The notes below the pieces were generated by a model. It did not search any database and was not told the DNA's origin. It was given only the letters and a program-made list of their open reading frames with translations. Position numbers and translations under genes: made by a program. DNA of 64,000 nucleotides from Apium graveolens (lineage: Eukaryota; Streptophyta; Magnoliopsida; Apiales; Apiaceae). Numbering within the stretch: the first letter of the stretch is position 1; the number at the start of each line of letters is the position of its first letter. Positions 11,341 to 20,931 of this stretch are shown one piece after another. The stretch spans positions 54,909,751 to 54,973,750 of the forward strand of contig NC_133653.1 in the NCBI RefSeq assembly GCF_009905375.1. The letters run 5' to 3'.

Positions 11341-11966
11341 AGGATGAAGAATTAAGAATTCCAATTTCACCTACAAGTCTAGTGAAAGTAGCTTCATCCA
11401 CAGGTTTAGCAAAAATGTTAGATAATTGTTTTTCTGTTGGAACAAAAATGAGCTCAATGGTACCATTGTAGCATATTCTCTAATAAAATGGTACCTTACA
11501 TCAATGTGCTTTGTTCTAGAATGATTAACTGGATTAGCCACTATAGATATAGCACTAGTATTGTCACACATAATTGGAATTTTGTGTAACACTAGGCCTT
11601 AGTCCATTAGTTGATTTCTAATCCAAAGCACTTGAGCACAACAACTTCCTGCAGCTATGTATTCAGCCTCTGCTGTAGAAGTTGACACAGATTGTTGTTT
11701 CTTGCTATACCAGGATACAATCTTTGTCCAAGAAACTGACAGCTTCCACTAGTGCTTTTTCTGTCAACTCTGCATCCAGCAAAATCTCCGTATGTGTAGC
11801 CAACAGCTTCAAAACCAGTTCCCTTAGGATACCATAATCCCAGGTTTGGAGTCCCCTTCAAGTATCTGAAAATCCTCTTTACATCCATCAAATGTGATTC
11901 TTTTGGATTGGCTTCAAATCTTGCACACAGATATGTAGCAAACATGATATTTGGTCTACTTACAGT
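11341..11966 (-). pseudogene. SIRE-B RNase H remnant
   Basis: Segments at 11945-11655 and 11592-11371 match copia RNase H: MDVKRIFRYLKGTPNLGLWY, then GDFAGCRVDRKSTSG, then [15 protein letters not shown] and [14 protein letters not shown]. The acidic position of the first motif is altered (YTYGDFAG where the family has Asp-Ala/Ser-Asp), the STAEAEY region is lost across a frameshift near 11655, and the C-terminus is out of frame after YATM. A stop separates it from the RT frame at 11967. Non-functional. Confidence 0.85.
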
Positions 11967-13745
11967 TCAGTAAAGCAATGATCCAATCATCCCTCTATAC
12001 CTTGAAATATCCACACTTTTGCCCTTTTTATCTTCATTTAACTTTGTTGTTGTAGGCATGGGTTTAGATGCAGGTGAACAATCAACCATACCAAATTTCT
12101 TCAATAAATATTTGACATACTTAGTTTGGTTGATGAAGATTCCATCACTTCTTTGACTGACTTGTAGTCCAAGAAAGTAACTTAATTCTCCCATCATACT
12201 CATTTCATATTCACTCTGCATAAGCTTGGAGAATCTTTGGCAAAAAATTTCATTTGTAGAACCAAAGATGATATCATCCACATAAATTTGAACTAGGATC
12301 ATATCATTACCATGTTTCTTGTAGAAGAGAGTTTTGTCTATAGTCCCTCTAGTAAAACCATGTTTAAGTAGGAATTCTGACAATGTATCATACCAAGCTC
12401 TAGGTGTCTGCTTTAGTCCATATAGAGCCTTGAGTAACTTATACACAAAATCTGGAAATTCTGGATCTTCAAAGCCAGGTGGCTGTTGCACATAAACCTC
12501 TTCTTCCAGCTCACCATTTAGGAAGGTACTTTTGACTAACATTTGATACACTTTAAAATTTGAGTGTACAACAAATGCTATAAAAATCCTTATTACTTCA
12601 AGTCTTGCAACTGGAGCAAAAGTTTCATCATAATCAATTCCTTCGTGATGTGAGTATCCTTTTGCAACCAACCTTGCCTTGTTTCTGGTAACTATACCAT
12701 TTTCATCCATCTTATTTCTGAACACCCATTTTGTTCCAATTATAATTTTGTTCTTTGATGCAGGAACTAACTCCCAAACTGTGTTCCTTTCAAACTGATT
12801 TAACTCTTCCGGCATGGCAGATATCCAATCAGGATCCATTAGAGCTTCTTCAATTTTCTTAGGCTCTACTTGAGACAGAAAGCATGCATGTAGGCACTCA
12901 TTAGCAGTAGCACTTCTAGTTCTCACACCAGCATTAGGATCACCAATAATTGCTTCTCTAGTGTGACTTCTATCCCACTTCCTTGTGTGAGTTTGTTGAC
13001 TTGTGCCTTCATCATTTTCTTCATCATTGGTATGACTTGTAGATCCTTCATCTCTTTCTCCCCCTGAGTTTGTGCTATGAAATTTAGGTGTTTGAGATGA
13101 GTTTCCATTCCCATAATTTTCTTGTTCAGTAGACTCTTCATTCATCATCTTTTGTGCATTAGCTTCATCTTCTCCATCAGAATCACTATCAATATTGAGA
13201 TTTTCAAATGCAAGGGCTTCAACTTCATTATCATCAAGGCATTCCAAGCATAAACACTTGTCATCATCAAAGGTCATATATGTGATTTCCATAATCTTCT
13301 TTTGATCAATCACATAGACCTTATAGGCAGTTCTCTCCAATGAATATCCCAGAAAAATCGCTTCAAAAACCTTTGAGTCAAATTTTCTCACATATTCAGA
13401 GTTGTCTTTTAAAATGTAAAACTTGCTTTCAAACACATGAAGATGCTTTATAGTAGGCTTTCTCTTAGACAAGATTGAGTAAGGTGATTTTCTATGAACC
13501 TTGTTGATGAGATATCTGTTTTGAATATAGCATGCAGTGTTAACAGCTTCTTCCCAAAAACTTGTTGGCAACTTGGAATCTTGCAACATTGTTCTAGCAG
13601 CTTCTACCAATGTTCTATTCTTTCTATCAACTACCCCATTTTGTTGAGGTGTTCTAGCAGCTGAGAATTCTTGAACAATACCTTTGCTTTTGCAGAATTC
13701 ACTCAATGTTGCATTTCTGAATTCTGTTCCATTATCACTTCTCAA
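11967..13745 (-). pseudogene. SIRE-B integrase C-terminal half and reverse transcriptase
   Basis: A 592-codon open frame. Integrase residues include [11 protein letters not shown] (second Asp of the catalytic triad) and [15 protein letters not shown], where the family's catalytic Glu is replaced by Asp. An acidic linker follows, then the [75 protein letters not shown] and [10 protein letters not shown]. The YVDD box is intact, but the first catalytic Asp (the D of the usual QMDV) is Leu, encoded at 12537-12539. Long and open, yet both enzymes should be inactive. The frame ends after [11 protein letters not shown]. Confidence 0.9.
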
Positions 13746-14550
13746 TCTCTTTACACAGTTTTGATCTTCAGCCTATTTTTCTATCTTCTTTATGTGCTCA
13801 ATTATGATGTGTGAAGTCTCATCTTTAGAGTGCATGAACTCTACCCAAGTGTATCTTGAGAAATCATCCACCATCACAAGTACATATTTGTTCCTTGAAA
13901 TTGATAAGACATTTACTGGTCCAAACAAGTCCATGTGAATAAGTTGCACTGGTGCTTATAAAATTCACAGTTTTTGACTTATGACTTGATCTTTTCATTT
14001 TTCTTTTCCGACAAGCTTTACAAACTTCAACTTGAGCAAACTCCAGATTAGGCATGTCTCTTACCAACTCCTTCTTGACCAAGATGTTGATTGCCTTGAA
14101 ATTCAAGTGAGACAACTTTTTATGCCATAGCTTGCTTTGTTCTTCTAATGCCTTGGTGTAGAAGTAACAAATTCCATCCTTATTTGCTAAGTCCAAGTCT
14201 GTAACAAATACTTCCTTTTCTTGCTCCTTTCAGAGTAATTTCACCAGTTTTCTTGCTGATAAAAGTGCACTCTTCTTTGTTAAATAAAACTTTAAAGTTT
14301 GTATCTGCAAATTGGCTAACACTGAGAAGATTCACTTCAAGACCAGCTACCAGTGTTACATCATCAATGACAATATTTCCAGAAACAATTTTGCCATATT
14401 CCATTGTGAATCATTTGATGTTGTCTCCAAAGGTCACCAAAGGGTCAACCTTCTCCTCAAATCGTGATAGCAGGGCCTTATCACCTGTCATATATATGGA
14501 ATATCCACTGTCTATGATCCATATGACCTTCTTCATTTTGCCCTGCACAC
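13746..14550 (-). pseudogene. SIRE-B protease, GAG-pre-integrase and N-terminal integrase region
   Basis: The protease active site reads WIIDSGYSIYMTGD at about 14520-14480. The DSG triad is kept, but the usual following Cys is Tyr. A TGA stop interrupts the frame at about 14411. The frame reopens at 14404-14180 (VAGLEVNLLSVSQFAD). The GAG-pre-integrase domain at 14196-13864 shows WHKKLSHLNF and CKACRKRKMKRSSHKSK, the zinc-binding H and C pairs. The first integrase Asp region near 13930 is disrupted (GLVWTSKC). A one-base insertion just before the protease (TTAAA near 14562) shifts it from the gag frame. Confidence 0.85.
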
Positions 14551-14558
14551 AATGAGGT

Positions 14559-16857
14559 TTAAGTGTGTTTAGCAACCCAAGCAGTGTTGGGCACTTTCTT
14601 CTTGTTAACTGATTTAGCAGAAGTAGAATGAGTTATTTCAGATAAAATAGAATTCATTAACTGTTTTGAATTTTCCATATTCGTTGTACACCAAATTTTT
14701 GTTGCTTTAATGTCTACTCTCAGCTTGTGGCAACTTTTCATCACTTTCAAGTTGCAAGGGATGCAATCAAACTTGTCATTGAATGAGTAGGGATCATTTG
14801 CATATGCTTCATTGTGTTTGCAGGCTCCTTCAACTGGCTTGCTAACAACCTTTTTACAAAGATGAGTTAGGTGATTCACAGAGCCACATTTTTCATATTT
14901 CTTTCTTGGAGCATCTGCAACATAAGCGAAATTGTTGCTTTTTTTATCCCAATTTTCCCAATTCTATTTTTCTTCTTCTTTCTTGCATCTTCAGTTTTGG
15001 TTTCTTTGACAGGTGTCTTGGAACCTTGGTTGTCCATGATCTTCTCTTCAGTTTTGAAAGATTAAGTTGCTTCTGCATTTTTCTTCACATTATCTTCATC
15101 AACAATTTCTTGCTTTATAATCAACTCTTCTTCACTGAAGTTAACTTCACATGCCTTGAACATAGGTGAAACAACCTTTTTCAGCATAGCTGGAACATTT
15201 TCATTTTCTGTTGTTTTTCATTTGTCACCTGTATCTTTCTTCTTGTTGTTCACGACATCAGAATCAAGCCCAATAGCAATATTTACACATGGCTTATTTT
15301 TCTCATGGTATTGTCCAACAACCTCAGATGCATTCTTGAAGGACTTCAACTTTACTTCATTCTTTTCCAGCTTTTCCCTTAACACTACTTCAATTTCACT
15401 TGCACACTTGAGCTTGTTCTTCAGATATGAATTCTCTTGTCTTACAGCTTCAAGCTCTACCAACAATAATTCAGCTTCTTGTTTCTCATTTTCAAGCTTC
15501 TCATTTATCTTTGTAAGTCTGCTAACTTCTTCATTGGCAGCAACCATACTTGTATGAATGTGAAACGATTTTATGCCCATCTTCCCTATAGTTTCCTTAT
15601 ATTGACTCACATATAAATCAATGGTAGTAAGAGTTGGTACCTGTGATTTTGATGAGGATGATTCTCCTTGCTCCAAGGCCATTAGTTCATAATTTCCAAC
15701 TTCTTCATCTTCATCATTATCAGAGTCATCCCAACTCTTCCCCTCTGCAATATAAGCTTTGCTTTGCTATTTCTTCAAAAGAGCTTCATACTTTGCTTCC
15801 AGTTCAAGATAAGCTTTATCTTTCTTTGCTTTCTTGGGTTTCCTGTATTCGGTAGCAAAATGGCCTAGTTCATCACAGTTGAAACACCTTATCTTTGATC
15901 TACAATAGATCCAGTTTTCTAACCATTTTTGCAATCATTTTTGCTATCAGATGTGTACTTCCCTTTTCCTTTCTAGTTGTTGTCTTTGTTGAATGATTGT
16001 CATTTACCTTTGAAGAATCTTGGCTTATTTACTCTAATGTTAGAGAACTTTCTTTCCAGATAGGCCATTGACTGATCAAGCTCATCAAGTTCATCTAGGG
16101 TTTAGAACTCATCTTCTTCCAATTCCAGAATGACTTGTTCCTGTGAATCATTGTTTCTTTGCTCACTTGTTGAGGCAACTAAAATTTGGGATTTTGGCTC
16201 ATCATTAGAGGTCTGGCTCTCATTGACAATTAGAGCACTTGAACCATCTGCAACATGCCCTTGACCAATTCTTAATGATTTCCTTTGGATCATCTCTAAT
16301 TCATATATTTTTAGGATTCCATATAGAACTTCCAGTGTTATTCTGCTCAAGTCTCTCCCGTCTATGATTGCTGAAATTTTTTGTTCCAAATGGTCAGAGA
16401 GTGTAAGCAAAAACTTCAAGTTCACTTCTTCAGCTTCATAGTATTTTTCATGCAGCTGCAAGTCATTTATCAGCTTGTTAAACCTTTCAAACACATCAGT
16501 GATACATTCTTTTGGCTTAGCCATGAAACCCTCATACTGTGAAATCAGTATTCTTCTTTGATTAGATCTAACTTCCTCAGTTCCTTTACAGAGTATTTCA
16601 ATCTTTTCCCAGATCTGCTTAGCAGTGTCACAGTTGACAATGTTATTGTACATTATATTTTCAAGTGATTCTATTAATATTAGCTACAAGCCATTATCCA
16701 GTGAAACTTTTTCTTTCTCAGGCTCAGTGTACTCAGAAGGGTCTTTTGGAGCATAAAAAGCTGGAATGACCATATCACCATCTGTAGATTCCTCAACTCT
16801 AACCATAGGAGTGAAGGGCCCATTTTTTAGAATCTAAATGTATAGTGGATTGGCCAT
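14559..16857 (-). pseudogene. SIRE-B gag, broken
   Basis: The start is MANPLYI at 16855-16857, with a stop at 16834-16836 and another before the 16653-16102 segment. That segment is a UBN2-type copia gag domain (CDTAKQIWEKIE, FERFNKLINDLQL, LEVLYGILKIYELEM). Several stops follow between 16100 and 15900. The zinc knuckle at about 15886-15845 reads CFNCDELGHFATEY: the last Cys of CX2CX4HX4C is Tyr. A coiled-coil segment lies at 15682-15218 (INEKLENEKQEAELLLVELE). The tail at 14879-14559 ends NTAWVAKHT just before the frameshift into protease. The Phe/Ser-rich plus-strand frames over this region are shadows. Confidence 0.85.
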
Positions 16858-16988
16858 CCTGATAAACAGCAACATTTTCTTTTTTCAAAGAATGTAGTTA
16901 GCTTTATCAAAGGTAGGAATTTTGATGCTACTGATTTTCTGTGTATTTATTCTTCCAGGATCTTGAATCTGTTTACTTTCAGATTTTT

Positions 16989-16999
16989 CTCTGATACCA
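16989..16999 (-). other. SIRE-B primer-binding site
   Basis: The minus strand reads TGGTATCAGAG two bases inside the 5' LTR. It is complementary to the 3' end of initiator tRNA-Met. Confidence 0.85.
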
Positions 17000-17001
17000 C
17001 T

Positions 17002-18395
17002 TGTTAGGTAATGAGTTACATACAGAGGGGGGTGAATGTGTTTTTATGTTTTTCTGCTTTTCTTGAAGTATTTTTGTTTGTGAACAAAGTAAATCAAATC
17101 TTGTAGTAAGATGTGTTAAAACAGAAATTAAACATGCAACAATGAATAACACAAATATTTCAAAACTCACTTAATTTTATATTAAAATTAAGAATATTTT
17201 GCTACAAATTTCAAGGCTCTTTGTTGATAAAGAGTTTAGCTTCTTCCCTGAGAGAATGCTAGATTTTTCTTATCTAAATTGTTACAGTTAACAAAGGACC
17301 AGTGTTAACTTTTTATGATAGTTAAAAACAGGTTTACACAGTGTATAATAAGAGATGCTATTCACTTTAGTAACCTGTCACTTATCCTTTCATTTTAGGA
17401 AAAATATATCTTCCTAGCATATCTTTGGGTACTGTGTTAACTTTGATCTTCATTTGTCAGTTAATCTTCACCCTTGATCTTGCACACTCTTCAAGCTTCT
17501 TTTTGTAGACTTGTCAATCCAACTGGTTGAATTATTTGTTGATTGTTAATCTATAATATTGAACTGGTCTGCAATTTGTACTTTGAGATTTTACCTCGAG
17601 ATCTCCAGCTAGGCATATAAAGGACTTGACATCTCGATAAGTATATTGGCTTATCGAGATCTCTAATACTCCATAGTTAATTTGACTTGTAAAGGTCTCT
17701 GAGTTCTCTATAAGAGAATTTAGCTTGTCGAGATCTCTTATCTTCATATCTTCACTTTTTCTTATCGATATCTCTGAGTTCTCTAGTGACTTTTTGACTT
17801 GTCGATAACTCGGAGTTCTCTAGTTAAATTTGACTTGTCGATAACTTAAAGTTCTCTAGTGAATTTTGACTTGTCGATAACTCTGAGTTCTCTAGTGAAA
17901 TTTGACTTGTCGATAACTCGGAGTTCTCTAGTGAATTTTGACTTGTCGATAACTCTGAGTTCTCTAGTGAAGAAATGACTTGTCGATATCTCCAATCTTC
18001 ATGTCTTCAATTTGGCATGTTGATATTTATGAGTTCTCTAGTAGCTTTCCTGAGTTCTCTATAAGTCATTATGGAGTTCTCGAATGACTTCTCTATAACA
18101 CTAAATCTGTGACTTTTAGAGAACTTGTCAACTTGACTTAGAATATTTTTCTCAAAACAAATTTATTCAACTCCAAAATTCTTCATAATTCTTCTGAGGC
18201 ATGATCTTCTTGATCTTCTTCCAGATAGAATTCTTAGGCTTGATACTGTTTACAGAAGAAGACTCCAGTCTACTCTTTGACATTTTTATAAACTTTAAGA
18301 GTTATAATACAAAATGCAAACTAAGATTACAAAACAACTTACTTAGGGTTGTCAATTTGACTTAGTCCTGTTATTGTACAGGCATGTTTTGCACA
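17002..18395 (-). repeat. SIRE-B 5' LTR
   Basis: 1,394 bp, with plus-strand ends TGTTAGGTAA...TTTTGCACA. It matches 4701-5537 over its outer part. It carries a dense cluster of TCGATAACTC/GAGTTCTCTAG motifs, including five 36-bp tandem units. The five bases next to it (ACACG, 18396-18400) would be the target duplication, but the partner copy lies outside the window. Confidence 0.88.
17789..17970 (-). repeat. 36-bp tandem repeat, 5 units, in SIRE-B 5' LTR
   Basis: Five head-to-tail units starting GACTTGTCGATAACT, differing by a few bases and ending in a variant unit (GTGAAGAAAT) shared with the 3' LTR. The 3' LTR keeps only three, so two units (72 bp) were gained or lost after insertion. Confidence 0.88.
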
Positions 18396-18502
18396 ACACG
18401 GATAGACTGTGGTTATCCGTTGAAGGCTTTTAAATGACACTTAACAATTCTACTTAAGGTGTTTTGGTGAGTTATCATCAAGACTACAATATATTCTTAA
18501 CA
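18396..18502 (-). repeat. LTR remnant of the SIRE-F family, target of SIRE-B insertion
   Basis: The minus strand from 18502 (TGTTAAGAATATATTG) aligns with the LTR start at 63166, sharing TTTGATGATAA-like sequence, AAACACYTTAAGTAGAA and the CAACGGATAA...TATCCG inverted pair. About 107 bp remain at this side; the rest would lie beyond the left edge of the nest. Confidence 0.75.
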
Positions 18503-18936
18503 AAATATGATACGCATTCAAGCACGACAGGTTAAAACGGCTAAAGTTTGTCAGTTTTTTGAGAATGGTCATTTTAGTACGGCTCGATTGTATAACGGCT
18601 ATATTTGTCTTTTTTTTTAATATTTATCAATCAAAATATGTTAAACTTATAAAATTTAGTTTTTAATACATTGAAAACACATTTTTTAATATTAGAATCA
18701 TGATTCTAAAAATCGGCGATTTGTCCGATAAATCGGCCGACAAATCGTTGATTGGACAATTACCGTTCTTATAACATGAAATTGTCGAAAAATCATTTTT
18801 CAGTCAGATAGGTCAAAATCATCAAAAATCGGATTAACTGTCGAAAGAAATTGGGATAATTTAAAATTGGGATACAGCAAAAAACAGTAAAAGAAAAGTA
18901 AAAATTGAGAAGATGAACTCCGATGAGAGTTTTAAG
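18503..18936. other. Intergenic stretch without a recognised feature
   Basis: AT-rich, no reading frame. A short inverted repeat (CGATTTGTC/GACAAATCG) lies at about 18716-18746. It may be worn transposon sequence. Confidence 0.5.
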
Positions 18937-19636
18937 TAAGGGTGCCCACGGGTCGTGTTGGCCGGGTTAGAGCCATTTTAGCAACCCGACCCAATTAAAT
19001 CATTTTGAAAATATACAACCCGACCCGTAAAAAATAAAAATGCAACCCAACCCTACCCTTTATTCATCGGTTTGGTTCGGTTTGGGTTGGGTTGAACGGT
19101 TTGTTAAAAGTTATTCAAAATAAATAGTTGATAAAAAATATATTTATGATATGAGACTACTTGTGGAAACATACGAATCCAGAAACAAGATCATGTTATG
19201 TGTCATTCGAGAATATTTTTTTAGATATCTTTCGAGATACATAACATTACTCTACGATAAACTCTTGGGTTTATTTGTAGTAATATATGTTTTATACACA
19301 AAAAAGTGCAAAGGATCTCTATGGTGTATGGAAAACAAATTATATAATTGGTTATAATTGATATGCAACAAATTTAGTTTGAAATTGAACAACATATTAA
19401 TACAAGTAGTATAAAATAGAGATATACATAGTATATATTTATACGAATAAATTAAAAATTCGGGTTGGGTTGGGTTGGGTAAAAATAACTTTAAATCCAT
19501 ACCCAGCCCATTAAAATCGGGTTGACATATTTTTAACCCAACCTAATATCGGGTTATAACAGTTCGGTTTAATCGGCCCAAAATAGGATTGGGTCGGATC
19601 AGTTTGATCGGTGTTGTCAACCCGTGTGCTCCCCTA
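18937..19636. mobile_element. hAT-like non-autonomous DNA transposon
   Basis: A 700-bp element with terminal inverted repeats: left TAAGGGTGCCCACGGGTCG, right (inverted) TAGGGGAGCACACGGGTTG. The inner ends are rich in GGGTTGGGT/CCAACCC. It is flanked by 8-bp duplications GTTTTAAG (18929-18936) and GTTTGAAG (19637-19644), one mismatch. The length of duplication and the TAGGGGTG-type ends are those of plant hAT elements. No transposase frame. Confidence 0.8.
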
Positions 19637-19644
19637 GTTTGAAG

Positions 19645-20035
19645 AGGAAGACAACGGACAACAAAGAAGATGAAATAAATGAATTTGCATTAAAAAAATA
19701 AAATTCTATGACTTCATCTGTAAATCAGTACAAAGGAGTACATGAGCACACCACTTTAAGTAATAATGACATGTGCCTGTAACCTTATGACTATTAAGGT
19801 TCATTATCCATGAATCATGTCCATATGAGGCCTAACTACATATACAATATATATTTAACATATATATTTAAAAAAATAATATTAAAATATATTTAATTTA
19901 TTTCCGATTTATTGTTCTGATAAATTCTCGATTTTCAATAAATTATAAATCGGTATATATATCGATTTAGTCTGATGTCCGATTCTTGTAACACTTATTA
20001 GAATTCTGAAATTTTCTATCAAAAAAAGTGTAAAA
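19645..20035. other. AT-rich intergenic stretch
   Basis: No gene, repeat or signal recognised. Confidence 0.5.
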
Positions 20036-20044
20036 TTTAAATAT

Positions 20045-20237
20045 GAGAAATGCTAGATTCCCAAAAAAACTGTTCACAAAACTGTTCCGGAATGAGATGT
20101 TTTTAATGTGTTATTGGATGTTCGTTAATAAATAAATGGGCACCTCATATAGCAATATGAATCCCATAAATTAAAAAATGACACGCGTTATTTTGGGAAA
20201 TTTTTTTAAGAATTTTTTTGGAAACGTAGCATTGTCC
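20045..20237. mobile_element. Mutator-like MITE
   Basis: A 193-bp element flanked by a perfect 9-bp direct repeat TTTAAATAT (20036-20044 and 20238-20246). Terminal inverted repeats begin GAGAAATGCTAGATTCCC on the left; the inverted right end reads GGACAATGCTACGTTTCC. Nine-base duplications are typical of Mutator-like elements. Confidence 0.8.
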
Positions 20238-20244
20238 TTTAAAT

Positions 20245-20344
20245 ATTACTTTTAAAAACTAATGTTTTTTAAGGAAAAAAAATTAATGTTTCCGATTACT
20301 TTTAAAAACTAATGTTTTTTAAGGAAAAAAAATTAATGTTTCTA
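20245..20344. repeat. 50-bp tandem duplication
   Basis: Two head-to-tail copies of a 50-bp unit starting ATTACTTTTAAAAACTAATG, essentially identical until the last bases. It directly adjoins the right edge of the MITE. Confidence 0.9.
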
Positions 20345-20931
20345 ATTCTTGAGCCTTCCGAGTTCTCGCAATATTTATTTGTTACAAGTCAAGTTTACTT
20401 ATTACCGGTACAGAATCTCTCAACATTGGTTCGGCGATCTGAGTGGGGGATCAACCTGCCACTGAGTTGCAGTTTAACTCGACTGTAAACTCATTCCAAT
20501 TAAAATTCAGGTAACCCATCTATTTTTTTTAGAAATGTGCATACTTATACTTGCACAAATTTGTTAGTATCATTGTTTTTGTTTATATGTTGTTATCATA
20601 ATTTATCCCAATTTGTGGCAGTAGTTAAATATTTTAGCAATTTGAGCTTCTCTTGTGACTCTGTATTGTAATATTCCGAGCAACTGATAGTGCATATAAC
20701 GTGTTCGATAAAATTCTTGAGTCAGTTTAGCAAAAAAAAAATCTTGAGTCAATTTTGATGTATTGTTTATTACATGTAACATGTTCTTTAGGCCTGTAAT
20801 TGTGGATACCCAAGTGGAATTGTGTAAAATTCACTGGCCCGTGTTTCGAATTTGATATAAATAGGGATGGTTTGGAGCAAGATTGTATTTTTACATGTAT
20901 AACTTGCATTGCAGCCACAGTGCTACAGATC
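20345..20931 (+). promoter_or_regulatory. 5' flank of the ATP11 gene
   Basis: No coding sequence assigned. The frame upstream of the start is open from 20800, but the peptide it would add does not look like a presequence. An in-frame AG at 20914 could be a 5'-UTR splice acceptor. Promoter elements are not identified. Confidence 0.4.

Larger units (their letters stand above)
4673..18395 (-). mobile_element. SIRE-B: decayed SIRE/Maximus-type Ty1/copia element
   Basis: The element runs right to left: 5' LTR (18395-17002), PBS, gag (16857-), protease, integrase, RT, RNase H (to about 11341), a 0.9-kb spacer, a third ORF (10458-5849), polypurine tract and 3' LTR (5537-4673, cut by Copia-A). The UBN2-type gag, initiator-tRNA PBS, long LTRs and an extra ORF downstream of pol are traits of the SIRE/Maximus lineage. 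The two LTRs differ at about 10 of the last 215 bases, so the insertion is old. Its right flank lies inside an older LTR of the SIRE-F type, giving a nest of at least three layers. Confidence 0.88.

Noticed and set aside
14871..15557. Overlapping plus-strand frames rich in Phe and Ser, possibly membrane proteins
   Set aside because: They lie antisense to the Lys/Glu-rich coiled coil of SIRE-B gag; complementary composition explains them.
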